Shown piece by piece: positions 10,827 through 18,791 of a stretch of DNA of 64,000 nt. This stretch comes from Acidiferrobacter thiooxydans (GTDB lineage Bacteria > Pseudomonadota > Gammaproteobacteria > Acidiferrobacterales > Acidiferrobacteraceae): contig NZ_PSYR01000001.1 of the NCBI RefSeq assembly GCF_003333315.1, positions 646,501 to 710,500 on the forward strand, in the 5' to 3' direction. The translations under genes and the position numbers were made by a program. Position 1 is the stretch's first letter, and every line of letters begins with the position of its first letter. Below the pieces are notes generated by a model that had not been told where the DNA came from, made no database searches, and saw only the letters and a program-made list of their open reading frames with translations.

Positions 10827-12064
10827 GCCTCAAACGGGCGGCCGTGCGCCACCGCCAGCTGGTCGGCATCCGGGTGGTCTGCGGAAAAATACCCGGCGGC
10901 CTTCTTGGCGTCCATCTCCACGCGCGCATCCGCGGGGATGAGGTCATCGGGAATCGCAACGCGCTCCCCCACGGCGATGCCTTGACTGACGAGCGCCTGG
11001 TATTTCATGTGACTCATGGATGCCCAGCGATCGATGCGCGTCACGCCGAGCCAGTGCAGGACGTCGGGCATGAGCTCCTGAAGGCGCATGTCCTGCACGC
11101 CGGCCACGCATTCCGTTCTTTCGAAGTAGGTCTGCGCACGATCACCCCCCGGCTGGCGTTTCCGGGCGTTGTAGACGAGAAACTTCGTGACCTCGCCCAG
11201 GGCCCGCCCCTCCTTGCGATTGTAGACTATGAGTCCGACCCCGCCTTGTTGGGCCATGTCGATGCATACCTCTATTCCGTGGGCGAGATAGGGGCGACAG
11301 GTGCAGATATCGGAACCGAAGACATCCGAGCCGTTGCATTCATCATGCACGCGGCAGGCAATTGCGGTATCGGGGCGCCCCAGTCTTTGGGGGTCCCCAA
11401 ACATGTACACGGTCGTGCCGCCGATGGGGGGTAGGAACACCTTCAGGTCGGGGCGCGTGACGAGCTCCGGGAACATACCGCCGGTCTGTTCGAACATGTG
11501 GCGGCGAAGTGCCCTTTCGTTCACACCGAACCGTGCCGCGACCCCGGGCAGATACCACACCGGGTCGATGGCAATCTTGGTTACGCGCACATCGCCATTG
11601 CTCAACAATATGCGTCCGTCGGCTTTCAGGCGTCCGGCCGTCATGGCCTCGCGCAATTCCCCCATGTTGATATGGGCGCGCGTGATGGCGATCGTCGGGC
11701 GGACGTCGAGACCTTCCGTGATTTGACGGGCAAAGACCTCGGCGACCAGGTGACCCCAGGGGTCGAGGGATACGATCTTGTGGGGATCACCCCAGTGAGC
11801 ATGGGCCCTGATGGCCGTCGCCGGATCGGTATCGGTGAGGTCTGGTTTGTGATCCGCGGCCAACGCCCCCGAGGCCACCGCCAGGGCGCGATAGATCGCA
11901 TAGGAACCCGAGTGCGCCCCTATGACATTGCGTGTGCCGCGATTCACGGGGCCTGCGAGTATCGGTCCGCGCCGGTGCGCGTCGGGTGCGCCCCAATGCA
12001 CCGCCAAGGGCGCGGCGTCTGCGCCGGCCCGTGGGTGGGAAGTGAGGACGATATGGCGAGTCAC
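10823..12064 (-). CDS. URC1, GTP-cyclohydrolase-II-like protein of uracil catabolism
   Basis: A 413-residue protein. The C-terminal half has the GTP cyclohydrolase II zinc site (RVHDECNGSDVFGSDICTC) and the YNRKEGRALGEV loop; the long N-terminal extension starting HIVLTSHPRAG is the URC1 form, not the riboflavin enzyme RibA. URC1 is proposed to open the pyrimidine ring of UMP. The best start is GTG at 12064, preceded by GAGGGTAGACACC; the frame is open upstream but that part is not conserved. It is first in the operon URC1-URC4-upp-tetR and is divergent from the permease-cdd-deoC-udp operon. A RutR-type operator lies 30 bases upstream. Confidence 0.9.
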   Translation of the reverse strand: MTRHIVLTSHPRAGADAAPLAVHWGAPDAHRRGPILAGPVNRGTRNVIGAHSGSYAIYRALAVASGALAADHKPDLTDTDPATAIRAHAHWGDPHKIVSLDPWGHLVAEVFARQITEGLDVRPTIAITRAHINMGELREAMTAGRLKADGRILLSNGDVRVTKIAIDPVWYLPGVAARFGVNERALRRHMFEQTGGMFPELVTRPDLKVFLPPIGGTTVYMFGDPQRLGRPDTAIACRVHDECNGSDVFGSDICTCRPYLAHGIEVCIDMAQQGGVGLIVYNRKEGRALGEVTKFLVYNARKRQPGGDRAQTYFERTECVAGVQDMRLQELMPDVLHWLGVTRIDRWASMSHMKYQALVSQGIAVGERVAIPDDLIPADARVEMDAKKAAGYFSADHPDADQLAVAHGRPFEA

Positions 12065-12388
12065 GGTGTCTACCCTCGGTGGATTTCCGTCACTTGACCG
12101 GATGGTCAGGATGATCCCAAAGCAAGTTTTATGCCGCGCGCGAATGGGCGAGTGGGCGCGAAATACGGCGCGCGTCAGGCACTCGTTGCACCAGTTTTTT
12201 GATGGCCTGCACCAGTAGGAGGCGGGATCGCGCCGGGCCGCCACCCGGTCTCGGCGAGGCGCGCGGCCGCGCACCAGGCGCTGCGCGCCGGGCCGCGGTA
12301 TGCGCGGCATGCCGCATCCGGGCATGGTCCTTGCACCCGGCAGTCCCAGGTCACGGTGCCTGCGCTACGGATAGGAGAGAGGTTTACT
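12065..12388. other. Divergent control region of the two pyrimidine operons
   Basis: This 324-base region separates URC1 (leftward) from the NCS1 permease (rightward). It holds the RutR-type palindrome at 12095-12108, near the URC1 side, and GGAGAGAGG before the permease start. I see no sigma54-type element here. The middle part is rich in GCGCGC tracts with no coding frame of note. Confidence 0.6.
12094..12109. promoter_or_regulatory. RutR-type operator
   Basis: The sequence TTGACCGGATGGTCAG contains a perfect inverted repeat TGACC-N4-GGTCA, the same half-sites and spacing as the E. coli RutR site TTGACCANNTGGTCAA. It lies about 30 bases upstream of the URC1 start codon, where a bound repressor would block transcription. 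The operon it controls ends with a RutR-like TetR gene. The assignment rests on site shape plus gene context. Confidence 0.75.
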
Positions 12389-13759
12389 ATGACGCACGAT
12401 CCGGACTCCATGGTCGCAGTCGAGACGCTGGGTGCAGACCCGGTGCCCCGCGCGCGTCGCGTGATGACGGCCGGCACCGTGTTCGTCGTTTGGGCGCTGG
12501 CCTCGGCATCGGCCACGACTCCGATCATAGGCCTGCTCTTGAAGGGGATGAGCGTGGGCCGATTCGCGATCCTGGTGGGCGTGGCCACGCTCTGCGGGCT
12601 GTGGCCCGGGATGATGATGAGCGAGATGGGTCGCGACCGCCCGGTCATTTCCATGGTGACCGCGAAACGGACATTCGGTTCGGCGGGTGCGGCGGCCTTG
12701 ACGGCCTTGTATGCCCTGGTGGGAGCCGCGTGGTTTGGGCTCAATACCGCGGTCGGCGCCGAGATCGTGGGCGCCTTGGTACCTAAGTGGGCCGGTGGTG
12801 CGCTCATCGTGTTGGGGGTAGCGCAGACGGTACTCGTGTTATTTGGGATGCCGCTACTCGAGAAGTTCTACAGGTACACCGGTCCGATCTTCGTTCTGTG
12901 CTACGGTGTTCTCGCCTATTATCTTTTCTCCCGCTACCCGTTCTCATGGCCCATACAGCGCGCGCCGGTGGACTGGGGGCGTGACATCGATCTCGTGTTG
13001 AGTTTCAGTCTCCTGGCATGGGCCTATGACTTTCCTACGGTTACGCGTTTTTGCGTCCCGCGCGATGCCACAGAGCCGGTTCTGACGCGCTGGCGGTTTC
13101 GGTTGTCGGCGCCCCTTGGCGTGATGTCGGCGGTCCTGGTCATGGGCATTCTCGGGCTCTTGAGTTTGCATCTCGCCGGTCTGTGGAATGTGGCCCTGTT
13201 GGCCAAGTCCTTGCCGCTGTGGGGTGAGGTCTCGGCGGTCGGCGTGATTCTGGCCATAGCCCATACCAATGCCATGAATCTCTATCCGGCGGTGACTAAG
13301 GTCATGATGCTGGTGGACGCCGCCCGCGTCAGGCGATCGGCCGTTCAGCAGCCGTTCACGGTCATTGCGCTGGGGGCGTTTTCGACCTACCTCGCCTACG
13401 CGGGTATCCTTCATGCCGTGCAATCGTTCCTGTCGATCCTCGGGGCCTTCTTGTTTCCCTTTACCTTCATCCTGGTACTCGACTATGTCTTGTCATCCGC
13501 GCCGCAGGCCTCGGGCGACCAGGATGGGGGGCGCCCCGGGGCCGAGTCTGGGGCTCGCACAGGGATGGCGCTCGTGGTATTGCTCCTGGGCCTGGGGTTG
13601 GGCGAATGGTCGCCCCCTTTCACGGGATCCGTTGCGCGGTTTGTGCCTTGGCAGATGGTGGTGGCGGTGTCGGCGGCGCTGTTGTATGGGGCGATCCGCC
13701 GGTATCTTATGGGGGAGTCGACTGCGAGAGGTACGCCGGGCGTGGTGGGTGATGAGTGA
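12389..13759 (+). CDS. NCS1-family nucleobase permease (CodB-like)
   Basis: A 456-residue inner-membrane protein with about twelve hydrophobic segments. It resembles purine-cytosine permeases: FVVWALASASATTPIIGLLLKGMS at the start of helix 1 and a DF-P-TRF segment (AYDFPTVTRFCVP) in the middle. Start ATG 12389 follows GGAGAGAGG. It is first in the operon permease-cdd-deoC-udp and overlaps cdd by 8 bases. No cytosine deaminase gene is nearby, so uracil, or another pyrimidine that feeds Upp and URC1, is a more natural substrate here than cytosine. That substrate choice is inference. Confidence 0.82.
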   Translation: MTHDPDSMVAVETLGADPVPRARRVMTAGTVFVVWALASASATTPIIGLLLKGMSVGRFAILVGVATLCGLWPGMMMSEMGRDRPVISMVTAKRTFGSAGAAALTALYALVGAAWFGLNTAVGAEIVGALVPKWAGGALIVLGVAQTVLVLFGMPLLEKFYRYTGPIFVLCYGVLAYYLFSRYPFSWPIQRAPVDWGRDIDLVLSFSLLAWAYDFPTVTRFCVPRDATEPVLTRWRFRLSAPLGVMSAVLVMGILGLLSLHLAGLWNVALLAKSLPLWGEVSAVGVILAIAHTNAMNLYPAVTKVMMLVDAARVRRSAVQQPFTVIALGAFSTYLAYAGILHAVQSFLSILGAFLFPFTFILVLDYVLSSAPQASGDQDGGRPGAESGARTGMALVVLLLGLGLGEWSPPFTGSVARFVPWQMVVAVSAALLYGAIRRYLMGESTARGTPGVVGDE

Positions 13760-14183
13760 TCTCATAGTATCGGGGGATGTTGCAAGGCTCTTACACGCCG
13801 CGCGCGAGGTCATCGCGCATGCGCATGCGCCGTATTCGGGATTCCCGGTCGGCGCCGCGATCCTTACCGTCTCGGGCGAGGTCTTTGCGGGATGCAATGT
13901 CGAAAATGCGGCCTATCCCCTGGGTCTGTGCGCGGAGGCCGCGGCGCTTGGCGTCATGGTCTCCACGCGTGGCGCGCAACGCCTGCGCGCGGCTCTGGTA
14001 TTGACGGCCCGGCCCGCGCCGTCGTGGCCATGCGGGGGGTGTCGCCAGCGCTTGCAGGAATTCATGGGGGCCGAGGCCATGGTCTACGCGGCCGGCTGTG
14101 GCGCCGAACCGGTCGGCATGCCGTTCGCGCGACTCCTGCCGCTTGCGTTTGGCGCCGACGACCTCGCGCCTGGGTCCTCCTGA
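13752..14183 (+). CDS. cdd: Cytidine deaminase
   Basis: A 143-residue, single-domain (tetrameric type) deaminase converting cytidine and deoxycytidine to uridine and deoxyuridine. Zinc and catalytic motifs are visible: CNVENAAYPLGLCAEAAAL, with the catalytic Glu in CAEA, and PCGGCRQ. The substrate loop YSGFPVGAA is also intact. It overlaps the upstream permease by 8 bases and lies 13 bases before deoC. Its product uridine is the substrate of Udp, two genes downstream. Confidence 0.95.
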   Translation: MSDLIVSGDVARLLHAAREVIAHAHAPYSGFPVGAAILTVSGEVFAGCNVENAAYPLGLCAEAAALGVMVSTRGAQRLRAALVLTARPAPSWPCGGCRQRLQEFMGAEAMVYAAGCGAEPVGMPFARLLPLAFGADDLAPGSS

Positions 14184-14196
14184 GCCGCCGCCCGCC

Positions 14197-14943
14197 ATGG
14201 CTTCGTTGACTCCCGCTCCGGCCTGGATCGAACTCTTGGATCTGACACGCCTCGAAGCCGCCGTGGGCGACGAGGACGCGGTCACGGATCTGTGTCGCCG
14301 GGCACGGACCCGGTACGGCAACGTGGCGGCCGTATGCGTCTATCCCGGTTACGTGGGCCTTGCGCGCGACTTGTTGACCGATAGCGGTATCGCGATCGCC
14401 ACCGTGGCCAACTTTCCAGGTGGCGACCAGCGGCTCGAACAGGTGTTGGCGGAGGTCGGCCGGGCATTGCGCGACGGTGCCACCGAGATCGACGTGGTCG
14501 TTCCCTATCGCCGCTGGCTGCAAGGCGATACGCACTCGGTCCCGGCCTTGCTCGACCGTGTGGCGGAGATCTGCGCCGGCCGGGCGCAGATCAAGGCCAT
14601 CCTCGAAACGGGACTCATACCCTCGTCTGCCGAATGCCAGGCGTTGGCGTGGGCGTGCGCGCGTCCGGGCGTGGCGTTCCTCAAGACCTCCACCGGCAAG
14701 GCCGGTCGTGGCGCGACCCCCGAGGCCGTGGGGGATCTCGTGCGCGTGTTGGCGTCGTTGCGGGATGCAGGGCGGCCCATGGGGCTCAAGATCGCAGGCG
14801 GCGTGCGCACGCGTGATCAACTGCAGTGCTATTACGAGATCATCGTACAGACCCTTGGAGGCGGTTTTTTCCAACCGGCGACACTGCGCATCGGCGCGAG
14901 CAGTCTGCTAGACGAACTCCTGGCGGCGGCACCCCATGGCTGA
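14197..14943 (+). CDS. deoC: Deoxyribose-phosphate aldolase
   Basis: A 248-residue class I aldolase that splits 2-deoxyribose-5-phosphate into acetaldehyde and glyceraldehyde-3-phosphate. The Schiff-base lysine lies in FLKTSTGK, the proton-relay lysine in LKIAGGVRT, and the early segment ends LDLTRLE. It overlaps udp by 8 bases, so sugar phosphate released by pyrimidine nucleoside phosphorolysis can be used for carbon. No deoB or deoA lies in the window. Confidence 0.93.
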   Translation: MASLTPAPAWIELLDLTRLEAAVGDEDAVTDLCRRARTRYGNVAAVCVYPGYVGLARDLLTDSGIAIATVANFPGGDQRLEQVLAEVGRALRDGATEIDVVVPYRRWLQGDTHSVPALLDRVAEICAGRAQIKAILETGLIPSSAECQALAWACARPGVAFLKTSTGKAGRGATPEAVGDLVRVLASLRDAGRPMGLKIAGGVRTRDQLQCYYEIIVQTLGGGFFQPATLRIGASSLLDELLAAAPHG

Positions 14944-15730
14944 TTCGGATCTTCAGTACCACGTCGGCCTGTCCGCTTCGCTGATCGAAGGCGCCCGGTA
15001 TGTCCTGATGCCTGGTGATCCGGATCGTGTCCCGGTGCTGTCGGCGGCCTTTGCCCATGCGCGGCCCCTCGCTCAGAGCCGCGAGTACCGTTCGGCGCTT
15101 GCCTATGCGGAAGATGTGCCCACCCCGGTTCTGATCCTGTCGACGGGTATCGGCGCGCCCTCGGCTTCCATCGCCATAGAGGAACTCGCCCGCCTGGGCG
15201 TCCGTTATTTTCTGCGCGTGGGCACGACCGGCGCCATCCAGCGGCACATCGCGCTCGGCGATCTTGTCATCAGTGAGGCCTCGGTGCGGCTCGAGGGGAC
15301 ATCGTCCCATTACGCGCCCATTGAATATCCGGCCGTGGCGTCCGTCGATATGATTTGCGCCCTGCGCGAGGCGGCTTGTGCGCTTGGTATCTCGCACCAT
15401 AGCGGCATGACGTGCTCGTCGGACAGCTTCTGGCCGGGACAGGAGCGCCGAGACTCGTTCGCGGGTTATATTCCCCGGCGATTTCAGGGTACGCTCGAGG
15501 AGTGGCGCCGCCTGAATGTGTTGAGTTATGAGATGGAGAACTCGGCGCTTTTCGTCGTATGCCGCGCACTGGGTCTCGAGGCCGCGTCCGTATGCGCGGT
15601 TGTCGCCTGCCGCTGGCAGGGTGAGGCGGTCAGTCACGATGTCTATGCCAAGGCCAAACACGATCTTGCGCGCGTCGCCAGGGAGGCCGTGCGCCGTCAT
15701 GCCGCGCGGGCGATTGGCCGACCAGCATAG
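14936..15730 (+). CDS. udp: Uridine phosphorylase
   Basis: A 264-residue member of the nucleoside phosphorylase family. It has the phosphate site VLMPGDPDRV, LSTGIGAPSASIAIEEL, the core RVGTTGAIQ and the nucleoside-binding YEMENSALF. It converts uridine plus phosphate to uracil and ribose-1-phosphate. As the last gene of the permease-cdd-deoC-udp operon, it hands uracil to Upp and the URC enzymes encoded on the other strand. It is convergent with the phosphoesterase gene; the 165 bases between the two stops show no clear terminator. Confidence 0.93.
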   Translation: MADSDLQYHVGLSASLIEGARYVLMPGDPDRVPVLSAAFAHARPLAQSREYRSALAYAEDVPTPVLILSTGIGAPSASIAIEELARLGVRYFLRVGTTGAIQRHIALGDLVISEASVRLEGTSSHYAPIEYPAVASVDMICALREAACALGISHHSGMTCSSDSFWPGQERRDSFAGYIPRRFQGTLEEWRRLNVLSYEMENSALFVVCRALGLEAASVCAVVACRWQGEAVSHDVYAKAKHDLARVAREAVRRHAARAIGRPA

Positions 15731-15895
15731 CCGATCCCTGGACGACCGCCGCGCACGGCCGGCGCGAGCCGCCATGATGGTTCGTGCGGGAAGGCCACCG
15801 GCAGACCACCCCCACCCTTGTGATCGTGTCGCGCTGCGCGGCCGCGCGGACTTCTATGGCGCCGATGCGCGCGCCGGGACGCGCCACCCCGTCCG

Positions 15896-18670
15896 CTAGC
15901 GGGTGCCCCCCGCCTCGTAGGCAGCGATGGGTGCCCCATGCTGGCGCGCATAGCGGGCCAGGTAACGGCGCACGGCGGTGTACGCGGCCTCGCCCCTCGA
16001 GGCGACCCATTCCTGCCGCATTTGCACGGGCCCCGGGACCTTAAGGAGCGTGGTCGGGGCATAGGTCTGGCGCGGTCGCGGCGCATGGGCGCCATGCCGG
16101 TCGATGTGCGCCTTGTACCAGCGCGGAGACAGTATATGCCCCGTGGCGCCGGCTTCGCGGCGCAAGAGCGTGTAGTGGCTGCAGACACCCGCGTTGAATG
16201 TAACCGGGACTTGCGCGGGATAGACGTGGGTCGGCGCGAAGTCCGGATGGTCCGTCCAGATCCCCGAAAAGACCGCCGCGTTCTGGTCCCATTGCGACAG
16301 GGGCGGGAGGTCAAAGACCGCTTCTGTGGTCTTTAGGATGTTTACCTGCGAATACGAGTGGGTATCGAGCAGGCCACGCTTGACCCATGGTCCCATGGCC
16401 AGCGCAAAGGTTCTATGGGCGTTTATGTGATCCGCTCCCGACTGCGCATCGTCCTCGGTCAGAAAGACCACCATGTGACGCCACTCGGGCGTCGTCGACA
16501 GGTAATGGATGAAGCGCGCGGTCGCCAGGTCATTGTTGGCGACATAGTAGTCGGGGCTGTAGTAGCACGGTTTCCGGCCGGCGGTGTGATCGTCGGGCAG
16601 CCATATATAGATGAAGTGCGGGAACGCCCGCCCCGGATGGGCCTTGAGCCAGTCGATGGCGAGTTGCGCGCGCCTTGTATCGAGTAGCATACGGTCCCAG
16701 CCCGGGAAGCTTGTCGCGAGGTGTGCCTTCATGGCGCGCGATATGGCGCCGGCACGGGCGCGCGACACGAACTCACCGAAGTCCTCAAAGGATACATGGT
16801 GGTTCAGCAAGTCGTTGAAGAGGAAGAGACGACCGGGGTAGCTGATCCACGGGTTGGACCATTTGCCCAGGGCCGAGAGGTTTTCATAGATGGCATAGGG
16901 GTTATCGACGCCGAGCGGGATGCCGCCGGTCCCCGAGGCGCCGCCCGGGACCAGGGATTGCGTCCATCCCGGGTTGGCCACCAAGCCTCGGTGCGAGTAG
17001 TACTCTGGCCATGTCCGCTGCACGAAGTCGGAGTCGGAGGCCGCCGTAGTCCACTGGTGACCCTGCGCGGTCACCTCGCCGTCGGCCATGAAACGCGCGA
17101 ACAACGTATAGTGATGGGCAAGGCTGTAGAGATTCGGCAGTTCGCGCGGGCCATAAAGATCGAGATGCGGGTCGGCGTAGCGCCCGGCCGCCCGGTATTT
17201 GCCCAGGTCCTCGTCGAAGGTCTTGTTCTCCCGTAGGATGAAGACCACGTAATGGATATGGCGGTGGAGGAAGGCGATCGCGGCCTGGTCGCCGTGAACG
17301 CGCGCCATGCGCTCGCGGTGCGTGAACCCGTCATGACGCAGGGCGAGGTCTGTCCACTGTGGGAGCTTGGCCGCCAAGGTCGAGAATGACACCTTTTGTA
17401 CGAGACCGTCCATCATATCGCCCACCCACTGATGGCGGATGTTCGGTCCCGAGCCGAGCCCCTTGGCGGCGATTATATAGAGGGCGTGCGCGGTGGCGGT
17501 GAGCGCCGTGGGGTACCATCCGGTGGGGATCAGGCCTACGCGGCGACCGGAGTGCAGGTCGAAGACCGCGACGTCGTTGTTGCCGGCGTTGGCCACGAAC
17601 AGCTGTTTACCGGCGATGGCCAGGGCATCGGGGTAACTGCCCGGCGGGGCATGTGGGTAAGGACTGTCGTCGATCCAGCGTACGACCTTTCCAGTGACGG
17701 TATCGATCTGCGCGACGCGGTCGACGTTGGCCAGCGTGACAAAGACGTCTGGACCGTGGCCCTCTGCAACCATGGCGGTGGGGTGCAGGCCGGCGGCGGT
17801 ATCCGTAGACGTGGCGCGCGGCCCGACCTGAATCCGGTCGAGGCGCGTGAAGGATCGCGGGTTGACGATCGCGATGGCGTTCGCGCCCCATAGGCTCACC
17901 GCGAGCCTGTGGCCGTGGTCGGCAAACGCCAGGGCGTAGGGGTAGGCGCCGATGTTGAGGTAGCGCACATGCCCGGTCTTCAGGGTGATCTGCGCGAGGC
18001 TGTTGGCAAGGAGCCCCGTGACGTAGAGGTGGCGACCGCGCGCACCGGGGAGGGCGGCGTCGGGGTAAAACAATCGCGGTTGACCGACGTGATGGCCTTG
18101 ATAGTGATAGGGGTATTGGGTCTTGGGAAAGGGTTGCCACGACAGCGCATAGCGGCGCACGAGCGTAAGGTGTCCGCGGTCCTCGCGCAATGCCAGTACA
18201 TCATTGGTGGCGCCGCCCGCGGCATAGACGAGGCCGCCTGGCGCGGTCGCGAGTCCCTGAAAAAGATTCTGGTGTCCAAGCGTCAGCAGCGAGGGCGCGT
18301 TCGCGACCGCCCCCTTGTGCGCACCCCTGTAGGCCGCCAGCTGCCCGATGCGCGCAAGTGTACGGGCGTCATAGGCGGTGATGGTCTGGGCGCGCGTCGC
18401 ACCATTGGCGAGTACCAGCAGATCGTGACCGGAGAGGGCGGCGGCGGTCGCGAAGTTCGGCGTGCCGTTTATGCGGCCGACCGGGCTCGTTACGCGTCCG
18501 GTCGGCAGGATATGCGTGTAGGTCGGCCAATTGGCCGGGTCTATGGTGACCGGCTGCCCGACGTCGCGATCATTTGGGATCGGCCGCGCCAGGGCCGTCA
18601 TGAACCCGCTGCCGAGCGCAAGACAAAGGCCGCATGTCACCCCGAGGGTTGCCGTCAACCGCTTTCGCAT
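15896..18670 (-). CDS. Secreted beta-propeller/phosphoesterase (YncE-like plus PF04185-type)
   Basis: About 924 residues with a signal peptide (LTATLGVTCGLCLALGSGFMTALARP). The first half has repeated YVTN/NHL-like propeller blades (for example HDLLVLANGAT, QLFVANAGNNDVAVFDL). The second half is a metal phosphoesterase: YVVFILRENKTFDEDLGKY near its start and the terminal metal motif EDDAQSGADHINAHRT. The likely location is the periplasm. Start ATG 18670 is preceded by AAGGGAGATACC. It lies 121 bases downstream of TonB receptor 1 on the same strand and probably shares its transcript. One reading is that it removes phosphate from nucleotides or other esters before uptake; the substrate is not shown by the sequence. 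Confidence 0.82.
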   Translation of the reverse strand: MRKRLTATLGVTCGLCLALGSGFMTALARPIPNDRDVGQPVTIDPANWPTYTHILPTGRVTSPVGRINGTPNFATAAALSGHDLLVLANGATRAQTITAYDARTLARIGQLAAYRGAHKGAVANAPSLLTLGHQNLFQGLATAPGGLVYAAGGATNDVLALREDRGHLTLVRRYALSWQPFPKTQYPYHYQGHHVGQPRLFYPDAALPGARGRHLYVTGLLANSLAQITLKTGHVRYLNIGAYPYALAFADHGHRLAVSLWGANAIAIVNPRSFTRLDRIQVGPRATSTDTAAGLHPTAMVAEGHGPDVFVTLANVDRVAQIDTVTGKVVRWIDDSPYPHAPPGSYPDALAIAGKQLFVANAGNNDVAVFDLHSGRRVGLIPTGWYPTALTATAHALYIIAAKGLGSGPNIRHQWVGDMMDGLVQKVSFSTLAAKLPQWTDLALRHDGFTHRERMARVHGDQAAIAFLHRHIHYVVFILRENKTFDEDLGKYRAAGRYADPHLDLYGPRELPNLYSLAHHYTLFARFMADGEVTAQGHQWTTAASDSDFVQRTWPEYYSHRGLVANPGWTQSLVPGGASGTGGIPLGVDNPYAIYENLSALGKWSNPWISYPGRLFLFNDLLNHHVSFEDFGEFVSRARAGAISRAMKAHLATSFPGWDRMLLDTRRAQLAIDWLKAHPGRAFPHFIYIWLPDDHTAGRKPCYYSPDYYVANNDLATARFIHYLSTTPEWRHMVVFLTEDDAQSGADHINAHRTFALAMGPWVKRGLLDTHSYSQVNILKTTEAVFDLPPLSQWDQNAAVFSGIWTDHPDFAPTHVYPAQVPVTFNAGVCSHYTLLRREAGATGHILSPRWYKAHIDRHGAHAPRPRQTYAPTTLLKVPGPVQMRQEWVASRGEAAYTAVRRYLARYARQHGAPIAAYEAGGTR

Positions 18671-18791
18671 GGTATCTCCCTTATGTATACGTGGCCCGCG
18701 AGCCGGCCCGTGCCGGGCAGCGTAACGCCTCTCCATGTCGATTGCATGTCAGGCCGTGGGCCTGCCCGCGACGCCCCACCTCCATGAAGCC

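Noticed and set aside
10823-12064. RibA (riboflavin synthesis) for the GTP-cyclohydrolase-II-like gene
   Set aside because: The long N-terminal extension, the URC4 and upp partners and the RutR-type control identify URC1.
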